24,343 bases of DNA from a virus (IMGVR_UViG_3300030419_005281:1-24343), one strand, 5' to 3'; positions 6,987 through 14,394 are shown, numbered from the stretch's first letter. Program-made: numbers and translations. Notes: generated by a model not told the origin, from the letters alone.

Positions 6987-7368
6987 TTCGTTTTCTCAAT
7001 GCTTTTAGTTTATCTTTTTTAGTTTTAACTTTACCTACATACTCTTCTGATTTGACTGCACTTGTATCAACCTTTCCTATTGCAATTTCTCTTTTAATAT
7101 CTACTTCAACAGCTCTACTCTTCTGAACTATATCAGGATTAACAGTCAATCCATCAAGTTTATTCATAACACCTGTCATAAACTCATTCATTTGAAGATT
7201 ACCATTGTCAGGTTGATAAGTATGTTTTCTTTCACCGTACACATCAGTATCTTCTTGTACATTTCCACTAACTTCTTTCTTTGGTTTTTTTAAACTTTCA
7301 GGGTCAAAGTTTGGATTCTTTAAATCATACTTAATAATTTTTTTATGTGTTATTCTTTGTACGGCCAT
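6976..7368 (-). CDS. Unknown neck-operon protein with VKTxKDKLKxLR tail (130 aa)
   Basis: A charged, mostly hydrophilic protein with no membrane segment. Residues 1-40 are lysine-rich (MAVQRITHKKIIKYDLK). The C terminus (about residues 87-127) begins VEVDIK and ends VGKVKTKKDKLKALRKR. The same ~40-residue pattern (VEVD-I/V-K ... G-x-VKT-x-KDKLK-x-LR) ends the membrane-anchored protein at 15411-15761. I know of no assigned function; the shared tail suggests a common binding partner. The ATG overlaps the previous stop as TAATG, so translation is probably coupled. It overlaps the gp15-like gene by 11 bases. Confidence 0.75.
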   Translation of the reverse strand: MAVQRITHKKIIKYDLKNPNFDPESLKKPKKEVSGNVQEDTDVYGERKHTYQPDNGNLQMNEFMTGVMNKLDGLTVNPDIVQKSRAVEVDIKREIAIGKVDTSAVKSEEYVGKVKTKKDKLKALRKRNGR

Positions 7369-7685
7369 TATATTCCTAAAGCTTGTTTTAATGTTGAGTG
7401 TATCATCTCACCTTCAATATTCTTTTTTACCACTTTTTGTCCGGGTCTTATCCCTTTTGCAAATTCTATTGTATATTTATTACTTCCTGTTTTAATAATC
7501 TCTACTTTTTTAAATCCATGTTTCCACTTACTTCCACCAAATACTATTCCTTTAGGTGTATGATTAACATAATTAGCTTTAGTTATATTTCCAAATTGAC
7601 TTGTTTTACCACCAGTAATTTGTTTTATTACTTCAAATCCTCTTTTAGTTGTTTTTTCAACTATTAAATCTTTTAATTTTATCAT
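7368..7685 (-). CDS. Small basic protein with 10-residue capsid-targeting-like peptide (105 aa)
   Basis: The start is the ATG at 7685, which overlaps the previous stop as ATGA and follows AAGGA. An upstream in-frame ATG at 7718 is rejected because it lies inside the previous gene and the paralogous start is MIKLKD. The protein begins MIKLKDLIVE, ten residues ending in I-V-E, matching the size and end of T4 capsid-targeting sequences (ten residues ending in an L/I-x-E site). The rest is lysine- and glycine-rich with predicted beta strands (KGIVFGGSKWKHGFKKVEII). It lies beside a second protein starting MIKLKDLLTE. It is probably a packaged internal protein, inferred from the N terminus only. 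Confidence 0.75.
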   Translation of the reverse strand: MIKLKDLIVEKTTKRGFEVIKQITGGKTSQFGNITKANYVNHTPKGIVFGGSKWKHGFKKVEIIKTGSNKYTIEFAKGIRPGQKVVKKNIEGEMIHSTLKQALGI

Positions 7686-8068
7686 CTTGTGTCCTTGTAT
7701 GGACTCCATCTTTTCCATAAACTAAAATCTGTTATTTTACTATCTCTTGGTTCTACAAACTTATCATTAATTGAAAAACTTTTATCTTGTATACCATAAG
7801 CTTTTTTCTTTCTACCATCTATGATGAATAAACCACCTGGTAAAGCTTGTAGTTCCATACCTTTTTTTACATCTAATTTTGTCATTACAGCTTTCTGTAA
7901 TTCTTGTGAACCTCTTCCATGTCCACCATAATGTTGTCCAGTTCCTTTATAATCACCAGTATATGTTTTAGCAGTAAATGATTTAGTAACTGTCCAATAC
8001 TTCTGATTACCGAAATCATTTTTCTTTGTATAATATTTTTCTGTTAATAAGTCTTTTAATTTAATCAT
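7682..8068 (-). CDS. Small protein with 10-residue capsid-targeting-like peptide (128 aa)
   Basis: Begins MIKLKDLLTE, ten residues ending L-T-E, a T4 prohead-protease type site, then KYYTKKNDFG. The body has aromatic/glycine-rich beta-like stretches (GTGQHYGGHGRGSQELQKAV, LQALPGGLFIIDGRKKKAYG) and a basic C terminus (WKRWSPYKDTR). The ATG shares one base with the gp14-like stop (TAATG), and the stop overlaps the next start (ATGA), so the two MIKLKD proteins are translationally coupled to a neck gene. No family recognised. Packaging into the head followed by removal of the first ten residues is the inferred fate. Confidence 0.75.
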   Translation of the reverse strand: MIKLKDLLTEKYYTKKNDFGNQKYWTVTKSFTAKTYTGDYKGTGQHYGGHGRGSQELQKAVMTKLDVKKGMELQALPGGLFIIDGRKKKAYGIQDKSFSINDKFVEPRDSKITDFSLWKRWSPYKDTR

Positions 8069-8541
8069 TATTTAGGTCTCTCTTCAATTTGTAATGTTGA
8101 TAATCTACTTCTATGTGCGGTAGCCTTAATTGAATGTTTATAGTTAGGATGACCACCTATAAGTTGAGGTTCTGTTGTTCCATTTATTTCCCAATAAAAC
8201 TCATTCCAATCAACAATATCACCAACTTCAGGATAAAAATTAAGTGAACCACTTGCAAGATTATTTCTTTGAAAATACATTTCTATTGTCGAATTTACAT
8301 CAGCACCAAATTCATCTTGAAGTACTTCTGGTTCATTAAACATGATTAAACAATTAACTCTAAACCCTACCTCATAATACTTTGTTGTTGATTCACCATA
8401 TACATTTTCTTCTGTATTATCTATACTTACTTTATAAATGTCGACAGATTGTCCAACAATCTCATCAATCAATTCCTCATTCATTGAATCAATTACTTTG
8501 ATTTCTTTTTGTGGTATAAAAAATGGACTTGTTCTTGACAT
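8068..8541 (-). CDS. 14: gp14-like neck protein
   Basis: A 157-residue protein, shorter than T4 gp14 (256). It starts MSRTSPFFIPQ and contains VIDSMNEELIDEIVG, NVYGESTTKYYE and EVGDIVDWNEFYWEI followed by LIGGHPNYKHSIKATAHRSR. The pattern GDIVxWNxxYWEI...QLIGG is what I remember of short gp14-like neck proteins of marine T4-like phages. In T4, gp13 and gp14 form the collar joining head to tail. It follows the gp13-like gene by four bases with an AGGA site. The family call is moderate. It could instead be a generic head-tail connector protein. Confidence 0.55.
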   Translation of the reverse strand: MSRTSPFFIPQKEIKVIDSMNEELIDEIVGQSVDIYKVSIDNTEENVYGESTTKYYEVGFRVNCLIMFNEPEVLQDEFGADVNSTIEMYFQRNNLASGSLNFYPEVGDIVDWNEFYWEINGTTEPQLIGGHPNYKHSIKATAHRSRLSTLQIEERPK

Positions 8542-8545
8542 AATA

Positions 8546-9751
8546 TTATCCTATATAAATTTGTAATGGTGCTTTATTTAATACTGACTGTTGTGATTCT
8601 GCCGTTTCTTGTTCAGCTCGAGCTCTTTCTTGTAAAGAAACAGAATCAAGAAATTCTTTCAATTCATCTAATAATTGTGTTTTTTCCTCTCTACCTTCTG
8701 CCTTTAATCCTTCACCATCCAAATTAACTTCACCATTTGGAAGTGGCATAGATGAGTATTTACTTCTTATAATTCCTAATAATTCTTTTGCCAACGCGAG
8801 GGTATATTTTCTTATCCATTGTCTTCCATTAGAATTTACTTCATTATAAGTAATAAATTTATATGGTATATTTGATGGATCTGATACTTTATTAGTAGTA
8901 TGGGATCTTGTTGTACTTTCTTGATCCTCTCTTAAATAATAATTAAAATATATTTTATCACCTGAATCATTTGAACTTGGTCTTGGAAATATTCTAATTT
9001 TATTATTTACCAATTCAAAAGAATAATTTGATTTTCTAACTCTATCATTTGTTTCAATTGCTTGTGCTCTTGCTATATCGTATGAAACTGGTCTCAATAT
9101 AAATGAAACAGCTGGAGCTACATTACCCATTCCAAATGCATCTAACATTTGTCTTTGTTCAAATGAACCAGCATAAGGGTCATAAAATCTTGTTATAGCC
9201 GCTGGGCCATAATTAAATACTCTTTGTATTTCTAATTTTTTTCCAACATGAGAATCTGTAATACTAGAATCATTTTCTAAGTCATAAACTTGTTGTGAAC
9301 CAGTTAATACTATTGAACCTGTATGTAAAGTTAAATTACCACCAACATTTACTGCTTCACCGTACTGTTCTGATAATACGAATGTACTACCCATATGCGG
9401 TGATTGAGCTTGAAAACTACCTGTTCCCATTGTATTATTTTCATCATTACTCCATCCAGAACCTGATATTTTATTTTCTGAACCATATGATTCCCACATC
9501 CAATTTTTAACATTATAATTATTTATATGAGTAGAATATTCAGAAACAGCTTCTTCAAACATTGAATAAATTGAACCTGAATTAAATTCAAGTTGCATAA
9601 CAGGATGCCCAAGTCTTCTAGCTACAAATTTACATACTTGTAAACTTTCACTTACAAAAGATACATCTGCATCATATATTCCATACGGTGTGTTACCAAC
9701 AATTTGTGATGGTGTTGTTGGGTCACTATAAATAAAATCACTCTTAGGCAT
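8546..9751 (-). CDS. 13: gp13-like neck protein
   Basis: A 401-residue protein (T4 gp13 has 309). The N-terminal part contains RRLGHPVMQLEFNSGSIYSM followed by FEEAVSEYSTHIN, the conserved helix pattern of gp13-like head-completion proteins. Residues ~85-180 are a Gly/Ser/Thr-rich insertion, probably a surface domain. The second half (EIQRVFNYGPAAITRFYDPY, SYDIARAQAIETNDRVRK, NKIRIFPRP) is followed by a helical C terminus (KYTLALAKELLGIIRSKYSS). The role would be closing the portal after packaging and accepting the tail. It opens a transcription unit with a promoter-like motif 28 bases upstream and a GGAG site. Confidence 0.65.
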   Translation of the reverse strand: MPKSDFIYSDPTTPSQIVGNTPYGIYDADVSFVSESLQVCKFVARRLGHPVMQLEFNSGSIYSMFEEAVSEYSTHINNYNVKNWMWESYGSENKISGSGWSNDENNTMGTGSFQAQSPHMGSTFVLSEQYGEAVNVGGNLTLHTGSIVLTGSQQVYDLENDSSITDSHVGKKLEIQRVFNYGPAAITRFYDPYAGSFEQRQMLDAFGMGNVAPAVSFILRPVSYDIARAQAIETNDRVRKSNYSFELVNNKIRIFPRPSSNDSGDKIYFNYYLREDQESTTRSHTTNKVSDPSNIPYKFITYNEVNSNGRQWIRKYTLALAKELLGIIRSKYSSMPLPNGEVNLDGEGLKAEGREEKTQLLDELKEFLDSVSLQERARAEQETAESQQSVLNKAPLQIYIG

Positions 9752-9779
9752 TTACATTCTCCAAATAGCTATTATTCTT

Positions 9780-9793
9780 CATATATAAATATC
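9780..9793 (-). promoter_or_regulatory. Promoter-like motif, copy 6
   Basis: Exact CATATATAAATATC on the plus strand, 28 bases before the gp13-like ATG and 11 bases after a terminator stem. Confidence 0.65.
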
Positions 9794-9802
9794 ACTGAAA
9801 AC

Positions 9803-9832
9803 AAAAAAGGGTGAGATATTTCCCACCCTTTT
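9803..9832 (-). terminator. Rho-independent terminator after the 166-residue virion gene
   Basis: On the minus strand AAAAGGGTG (9832-9824) pairs with CACCCTTTT (9813-9805) around a 10-base loop. It is followed by T residues to 9803. It lies 23 bases after the stop codon. Confidence 0.85.
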
Positions 9833-9855
9833 AAGTTGTTTATTGTTTTTAAGGT

Positions 9856-10356
9856 TTAAGATTCAAATGTCCAACTACCCATACATTCTACAATGTACCA
9901 GCCTGCTGAACCATCACCTACGATAGTAACTCTATCACCTACACCAGCACCACTATCAAGTTGTAAGTCTTTATCATCTACACCAGCACCATTTGTACCA
10001 CCTTCAACAACAGTATCTATAGCATTTGAATCAATACAAGAACCCATTATCTTATCAGATGCATTTGGTGAAATATTGAATGTTTGTCCAGCTGAACCTG
10101 CCCATACAAAAGTATAATTATACCCTTTTACTGTAGCTGGTAAAGTTACAGTTGCACCATTTGTACTTTCAAGGAATGTAGTACCAGATTCTGCTCCAGT
10201 TATTGTATCACCATTAGAATGAGCATCACCTACTTTTATTTTTTCTAGATTTGTCTCACCTATAACAGTTAAGGCACCATCAACAACTCCACCATCTCTT
10301 AGTGAAATTTCAGATTCCTTTTTACTTATTTTATATTTACCTATTCTTTTTGCCAT
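9856..10356 (-). CDS. Probable virion surface or head-decoration protein (166 aa)
   Basis: A 166-residue protein with a short basic start (MAKRIGKYKISKKES), then a glycine/threonine-rich beta protein: DGGVVDGALTVIGETNLEKI resembles the shaft repeats of trimeric phage fibres. It continues ATVTLPATVKGYNYTFVW, GQTFNISPNASDKIMG and VGDRVTIVGDGSAGWYIVE, and ends MGSWTFES. This combination suggests a fibre-like stem plus a small beta head. It sits directly after the major capsid gene with its own promoter-like motif and terminator, the layout expected of an abundant virion protein. No exact family recognised; a head fibre or decoration protein is an inference. Confidence 0.7.
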   Translation of the reverse strand: MAKRIGKYKISKKESEISLRDGGVVDGALTVIGETNLEKIKVGDAHSNGDTITGAESGTTFLESTNGATVTLPATVKGYNYTFVWAGSAGQTFNISPNASDKIMGSCIDSNAIDTVVEGGTNGAGVDDKDLQLDSGAGVGDRVTIVGDGSAGWYIVECMGSWTFES

Positions 10357-10375
10357 TATTTTTCTCCCAATGTTG

Positions 10376-10440
10376 AGTCACTACTCTCAGGATTATTAAT
10401 TTTTTTTATACTAACTATGTTTAGTGACTACTCTAGCTAG
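10376..10440 (-). repeat. Inverted and direct repeats in the leader of the 166-residue gene
   Basis: AGTCACTA (10376-10383) and TAGTGACT (10422-10429) are perfect inverted copies, separated by an AT-rich loop. ACTACTCT also occurs twice as a direct repeat (10380-10387 and 10427-10434). CTAGCTAG (10433-10440) is a palindrome. All lie between the promoter-like motif at 10458 and the ATG at 10356, so they would be part of the message leader. They could form a long-range stem or a protein-binding site. Confidence 0.5.
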
Positions 10441-10457
10441 ATTATATAACTTATTTA

Positions 10458-10471
10458 CACATATAAATATC
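10458..10471 (-). promoter_or_regulatory. Promoter-like motif, copy 7
   Basis: Plus strand CACATATAAATATC, one base off the main form. It is ten bases after the major capsid terminator and 101 bases before the ATG at 10356, leaving a long leader. Confidence 0.6.
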
Positions 10472-10481
10472 ATTTTAAAAG

Positions 10482-10510
10482 AAAAACCCCCTAAATAAAA
10501 GGGGGTTTTT
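10482..10510 (-). terminator. Strong rho-independent terminator after major capsid gene
   Basis: A perfect 10-bp stem: AAAAACCCCC (minus, 10510-10501) with GGGGGTTTTT (10491-10482) around a 9-base AT loop. It is 29 bases after the capsid stop codon. Confidence 0.92.
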
Positions 10511-10539
10511 CAATGATACTATATTAAAGATTAATTAAC

Positions 10540-12255
10540 TTATACTAAGTTTAAATCTTTAACTTGGATCTTACCATAGAACTCTGGTCTAATCATTTTC
10601 TTAGCGTATCTTGTCATCACACCTTTTCTTGGAGTGAAGTCACTTGGATCGTACACTAATGGAGTCATGATTAGTGGAACATATGGTGAATATACAGCAC
10701 CGGTTTCAAGGAAGTTATTACCTCTGAATCCAACCAAGATAGTATTTTCTGTCATATAAGGATTCTTATAAACAGTAAATCTATTTTGGATTGTACCTAC
10801 AGACTGAACACCCATAGCGAACTGAGATTTGTTACCATCTGTATTAGACATATATCCAGGTATTGATTCAAGTATAGTAGCTACTTTTGGAGATACAACA
10901 CAGAAATTAGCACCACCACGAAGAGTCAATCTATGAATCTCGTTTGATACTTTTTGTATTTTACCTACAAGAGTTTGATACCATTCGAATCTTGTACCAT
11001 AGAATGTAGTAATATTCCAATTATCTTCACCTGTACCTACACCATCATAGTCCTCACCAGGAGTTACTGACCAATAATCTGTAGTTACTGCATCTGAAAT
11101 TAACATATCAAGAATTTCTAAATCAATTTCCATTGAAATATATTCTGATAACATTGAAGTTAATTCAGCTTCAGCGTCAACTGAATGATAAGCGTTAAGG
11201 TCTTGAGCTAACTCAGGAGTCCATACAGCTTTCAATTTACGAGTTTTAGCTACAATTGGTAGACTTCTAAGTTGTAAATCAACTTCAGGTATTGCTAAAT
11301 CATCAGTAGTAGCATCACCACCAGTTTCTTCAAAGTCACCTCTGTTAGCTTCATCAGGTTGTTGACTATATATAACTTTAAGGTCTTGAGAACCAGCTCC
11401 ATCAAGAGCTTCACCACAAGTTGAAGATGATACAACAAATTTAAGTGTTGTTCCATCATCAGATATAGTTGTATATTGTGGGAATACTTGTTGGAATACT
11501 GTAGCTGAACTTGAAATATTCCAAGATCTTACAGATTTATTATCAGGTCTTGTAAATACATCTCCTCCTGTTTTAATCGTTAACACATGAAGATTACCCA
11601 ATGAAGAAGAATGTTCTTGATTGAAGTTTATATCTTTATATGTAGCTGATGCAGAAGTATATGTTCCATTTGCTGAATTAATTGAACAAGTAATCGCACT
11701 TGTAGTTTGTGAATTTATTGAATAGTCATATCGACCTTGTCCATAAAGACCACCAACACCATAAGGTGCAGAAGATCCAGATGGATTGTTAGGACCAGAC
11801 TTACCGTGTAATGAATTTACATCACCACCAGGTACATTAACAGCGTCATTAACACCAAACCCACTAGCGTTACTTGATGCAGTTGTTTTACCATATTTAA
11901 AGTCAAGATAAAATACAAGACCAGATGGTAAATTCATTGGTTGAACTGAAACAAAGTCTTGAGCTGCTATTTCACCAAAAATTCTACGAACTAAAGGTAA
12001 AGCAACACCAGACCATTCTTCAGAGTTTGCTCCAGCGGCACCACCAGCGGCATATCCACTTGTAGCTGAAGCTTCTGTAATAAGTTGTTTTGCTTGGTTT
12101 TCAAGCATAACAGCCATTCCAGATTTTTGAAAATCCTCATTCAAACCATCAAGAAGACCAGTTTTATCCCATTTATTAACGAGAGCTTTTGCTTCATCTT
12201 GTTGTTTTTTATAAGGAGACGCATTTAATAAAGCGTCATTTACATAATCACCCAT
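10540..12255 (-). CDS. 23: Major capsid protein (gp23)
   Basis: A 571-residue protein (T4 gp23 has 521). The N-terminal ~61 residues form a helical pro-region (NEDFQKSGMAVMLENQAKQL) ending ITE-A at 61/62. This matches the T4 arrangement in which prohead protease cuts after an L/I-x-E at about residue 65. The mature part begins ASATSGYAAGGAAGANSEEW, then VALPLVRRIFGEIAAQDFVS and QPMNLPSGLVFYLDFKYG, diagnostic of gp23. The C terminus (YKNPYMTENTILVGFRG, TGAVYSPYVPLIMTPLVYDP) and PRKGVMTRYAKKMIRPEFYG are also typical. It assembles into the icosahedral shell on the gp22 core. The ATG follows AGGAG; the gene shares a transcript with the scaffold 16 bases upstream. No separate vertex paralogue (gp24) is present in the window. 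Confidence 0.97.
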   Translation of the reverse strand: MGDYVNDALLNASPYKKQQDEAKALVNKWDKTGLLDGLNEDFQKSGMAVMLENQAKQLITEASATSGYAAGGAAGANSEEWSGVALPLVRRIFGEIAAQDFVSVQPMNLPSGLVFYLDFKYGKTTASSNASGFGVNDAVNVPGGDVNSLHGKSGPNNPSGSSAPYGVGGLYGQGRYDYSINSQTTSAITCSINSANGTYTSASATYKDINFNQEHSSSLGNLHVLTIKTGGDVFTRPDNKSVRSWNISSSATVFQQVFPQYTTISDDGTTLKFVVSSSTCGEALDGAGSQDLKVIYSQQPDEANRGDFEETGGDATTDDLAIPEVDLQLRSLPIVAKTRKLKAVWTPELAQDLNAYHSVDAEAELTSMLSEYISMEIDLEILDMLISDAVTTDYWSVTPGEDYDGVGTGEDNWNITTFYGTRFEWYQTLVGKIQKVSNEIHRLTLRGGANFCVVSPKVATILESIPGYMSNTDGNKSQFAMGVQSVGTIQNRFTVYKNPYMTENTILVGFRGNNFLETGAVYSPYVPLIMTPLVYDPSDFTPRKGVMTRYAKKMIRPEFYGKIQVKDLNLV

Positions 12256-12271
12256 GATTATTTTCTCCTAA

Positions 12272-13324
12272 TTACTTAATTAAACCAGCTAATTTTCTAA
12301 ATCTATCAGCAACTTGAGTTTCTTCAGAAATCACTTTCTTTGATTCTTTAGAAGGTTTAGTTGAACTAACAGCTGAACTAGCTGATTCTTTAATTGGTTT
12401 TCTTCTTGCAATAGATCCGTTATCTCCGAATTGTTCTGCAAGAGTTGTGTATACTAGTTTAATCTCACGAGTAGTTTGAGCTCTGTCAAAAGTTTCGACC
12501 ACTTTTAGTTTTTGATTATTGTTCAAACTATACTCTTTAAATAACTTGTTAGTAAATAACAATTTAGCATTCAGAATATTTACTTCGTGAAGTTTACCTT
12601 TTAAGAAAGATACAGCTTCTTTATACTCTTTTAATTCAGCTTTGATAGACTCCATAGCTTTCGCTTTTTCTTGTCCACCTTTACCGATACCAGAGGATGT
12701 GTCAGTGTTTCCACGACCTGTACCGTTACCAATACCAGAAGATTTATCTACTTCATCAAGTTCTTCTTCGTCTTCTTCAAGAGCTACTTCATCAATCTCA
12801 TACTCTTCTTCAACAGGTTCATCACTTGATTCTTCAACAGGTTCATCAGATTCATCAACTTCAACAGATTCTTCTTCAACTTCAGGTTCTTCTTCGGCAG
12901 GTATTTCTTCTTCACCAGCTTCATCTTCACCTTCTTCTTCAGAAATTTCTTGTTCAAGTTCTTTAATCACAGAATCTAAGTCAAGACTATTTAAACCTTC
13001 TTCTTCAACTTCAGGTTCTTCTTCATCTTCAACTTCAGCTTCTTCTTCACCTTCTTCATCTTCTTGTTCAGCAACATAAGCTTCTTCAGCAGGTATTTCT
13101 TCTTCACCACCTTCTTCGTCATCTACTGCTACTTCTTCATCATCTTCAAATTCATCTTCCATAACTGGATCAGATTCTTCGATTTCATCTTCTTTAAGTT
13201 TAGCAGATAACATATTTTTAAGTTGTGGTGTGAATGCTTCTTCTAAGGCCATTTTAGCATTTTGTAAAGCTGTTTCTCTAACTGCTTTAGCATCTGCTAT
13301 GGCTTCTTTTAAAATATCACCCAT
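12272..13324 (-). CDS. 22: Prohead core scaffolding protein (gp22-like)
   Basis: I start at the ATG at 13324 (MGDILKEAIADAKAVRE), nine bases after GGAG; the ATG at 13339 lies upstream of that site. The protein has 350 residues, longer than T4 gp22 (269). A helical N terminus (ALQNAKMALEEAFTPQLKNM) leads into a ~150-residue stretch that is largely Glu/Asp (residues ~45-195, with EEEIPAEE twice and repeated PVEE), then a helical scaffold core (LHEVNILNAKLLFTNKLFKE, NQKLKVVETFDRAQTTREIK). The core pattern is typical of gp22. The scaffold guides shell assembly and is degraded by prohead protease. The acidic expansion may mimic DNA charge or bind the many basic cargo-like proteins, which is inference. 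It precedes gp23 as in T4. Confidence 0.9.
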   Translation of the reverse strand: MGDILKEAIADAKAVRETALQNAKMALEEAFTPQLKNMLSAKLKEDEIEESDPVMEDEFEDDEEVAVDDEEGGEEEIPAEEAYVAEQEDEEGEEEAEVEDEEEPEVEEEGLNSLDLDSVIKELEQEISEEEGEDEAGEEEIPAEEEPEVEEESVEVDESDEPVEESSDEPVEEEYEIDEVALEEDEEELDEVDKSSGIGNGTGRGNTDTSSGIGKGGQEKAKAMESIKAELKEYKEAVSFLKGKLHEVNILNAKLLFTNKLFKEYSLNNNQKLKVVETFDRAQTTREIKLVYTTLAEQFGDNGSIARRKPIKESASSAVSSTKPSKESKKVISEETQVADRFRKLAGLIK

Positions 13325-13339
13325 GATACTTTTCTCCAT

Positions 13340-13442
13340 ATATTATATTATTTTGGAATAAGTTTATTAGGAAACTTAATAAGGTTAAGCGGATTTTTAG
13401 ACACCATATAGTTCGCAATAAGATGGTGTATTTGTAATTGTT
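13340..13442 (-). promoter_or_regulatory. Structured leader of the scaffold-capsid message
   Basis: About 118 bases separate the promoter-like motif at 13443 from the scaffold ATG. ACACCAT (13401-13407) and ATGGTGT (13423-13429) form a 7-bp stem with a 15-base loop, and TTATTA/TAATAA form a weaker stem closer to the gene. A 5' stem may protect this abundant message. No riboswitch class is recognised. Confidence 0.4.
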
Positions 13443-13456
13443 CGTATATAAATATT
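13443..13456 (-). promoter_or_regulatory. Promoter-like motif, copy 8
   Basis: Plus strand CGTATATAAATATT, two bases off the main form. It lies upstream of the scaffold and major capsid genes and just after the bS21 gene. Confidence 0.6.
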
Positions 13457-13469
13457 AAAAAATATAAAA

Positions 13470-13491
13470 AATTAATAGTTTTTATTAATTA
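13470..13491 (-). terminator. Weak AT-only hairpin at end of bS21 gene
   Basis: AATTAATA and TATTAATT form an 8-bp A/T stem overlapping the bS21 stop codon. It is followed on the minus strand by T-rich sequence. With no G-C pairs it would terminate poorly at best, so read-through into the scaffold gene is likely. Confidence 0.3.
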
Positions 13492-13742
13492 TTTTCTTTT
13501 TCTTTTTCTACTGACCATTTATTTCTTAAAATGGCTAAATTCTTTTTTTCTCTTTTAAGTTTTGATGGTTTTTCATAAAATGTTCTTTTTTTCAATTCAA
13601 ACATTAAATTACTTTTCTTGATTTTCTTTTTAAGAACTTTTAAAGCTCCTTCGACATTATTGTTATAAACCTTTACTGATAACCCACCCATTTGTTTTTC
13701 TTTGGGTTTTCTTTTTTTATGAAACTTCTTTTTGTATCTCAA
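13485..13742 (-). CDS. rpsU: Phage-encoded ribosomal protein bS21
   Basis: An 85-residue protein whose residues 19-75 match small-subunit protein bS21: GGLSVKVYNNNVEGALKVLK, then KKIKKSNLMFELKKRTFYEK followed by PSKLKREKK. The bS21 hallmarks are the V-x-V-x-N-N start, the paired helices and the ELxxRxFYEKPSxxRxxK motif. An extra basic N-terminal arm (FHKKRKPKEKQ) precedes the domain. The start is TTG at 13742, supported by GAGG five bases upstream; an internal ATG before GGLSV lacks such a site. bS21 helps the 30S subunit engage mRNA, and viral copies are known from marine phages. A phage copy could exchange onto host ribosomes and favour viral messages. It sits at the end of the long head operon, next to scaffold and capsid. 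Confidence 0.9.
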   Translation of the reverse strand: MRYKKKFHKKRKPKEKQMGGLSVKVYNNNVEGALKVLKKKIKKSNLMFELKKRTFYEKPSKLKREKKNLAILRNKWSVEKEKENN

Positions 13743-13743
13743 T

Positions 13744-14394
13744 TTAACCTCTTATTTGTTGTTTAATTATTCCTCTTATAACTTTTCGTAACCTTTGTTC
13801 ATTCATTTGTTTTGATTCCAAATGTTTTATGAATTCTTTTGCTAAAAATCTTTCTCTTCCATATTGAGCTTTTGTCCATTTCTTTCTCATTGATATAGGC
13901 ATTGATTCATAGTCTTCTGATAAATTATGATTAACAAACCAAGCTACTCTACGACAATCTGACTGATAAGTTTTTTTATATCTATTTTCTTCAAGTGTTT
14001 TCATCCATTTTTTAACTTCTTTAACAGTACATCTTTTACCTTTTGATTCTTTAACATTTGGATGAGCTGGACCACCCACATCACCACCTTTTGGTCTTTT
14101 TCTTTTTTTCTTTTTCTTTGCAGCTTTCTCAGCAGCATCTAATTTCGCATTAGCGTCACTAACAGCTTTATCCATTCTTTTTTCAATATCTCTTTTAGAA
14201 CCAGGTTTTGTTGGTCTTCCACTACCTGGACCACCTTCTTCTACTTCATCTTTTTCTTCTTCGTCAAAAGGATTATCCATTATATCAGTTTTAGCTTGTT
14301 TTGGCCCTTCAGGTTTTTTATCATCACCCTCAGACATAATCTCATCAATAGATTGTTTAATTATTTCTTTAATCTGACTTTTTGTTAGTTTCAC
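13744..14394 (-). CDS. Basic protein with capsid-targeting-like N terminus (216 aa)
   Basis: Starts at a GTG (14394) preceded by GAGGAAGAGG and overlaps the actin-like gene by 26 bases. It opens MKLTKSQIKEIIKQSIDEIM, then SE-GDD, the same pattern as the starts at 17884, 18121 and 18375. Residues ~45-115 are low-complexity (acidic, then a GGPGSGRPTKPGSKRD linker, then a KKKKKRKRPKGG cluster). Residues ~120-195 look folded (CTVKEVKKWMKTLEENRYKK, CRRVAWFVNHNLSEDYESM). The last 20 residues (MNEQRLRKVIRGIIKQQIRG) resemble the N-terminal peptide again. Function unknown; a DNA-binding internal head protein is a reasonable guess from its charge and the leader-like start. Confidence 0.75.
   Translation of the reverse strand: MKLTKSQIKEIIKQSIDEIMSEGDDKKPEGPKQAKTDIMDNPFDEEEKDEVEEGGPGSGRPTKPGSKRDIEKRMDKAVSDANAKLDAAEKAAKKKKKRKRPKGGDVGGPAHPNVKESKGKRCTVKEVKKWMKTLEENRYKKTYQSDCRRVAWFVNHNLSEDYESMPISMRKKWTKAQYGRERFLAKEFIKHLESKQMNEQRLRKVIRGIIKQQIRG

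Noticed and set aside
10540-12255. Capsid vertex protein (gp24) instead of major capsid protein
   Set aside because: The gene follows the scaffold, has the gp23-type pro-region and cleavage site, and is followed by a strong terminator; no second paralogue is present.
12642-13079. Plus-strand serine-rich open frame
   Set aside because: It is the mirror of the Glu/Asp-rich scaffold coding sequence (GAA/GAT repeats read as TTC/ATC/TCT/TCA), so the long open frame is a compositional artefact.
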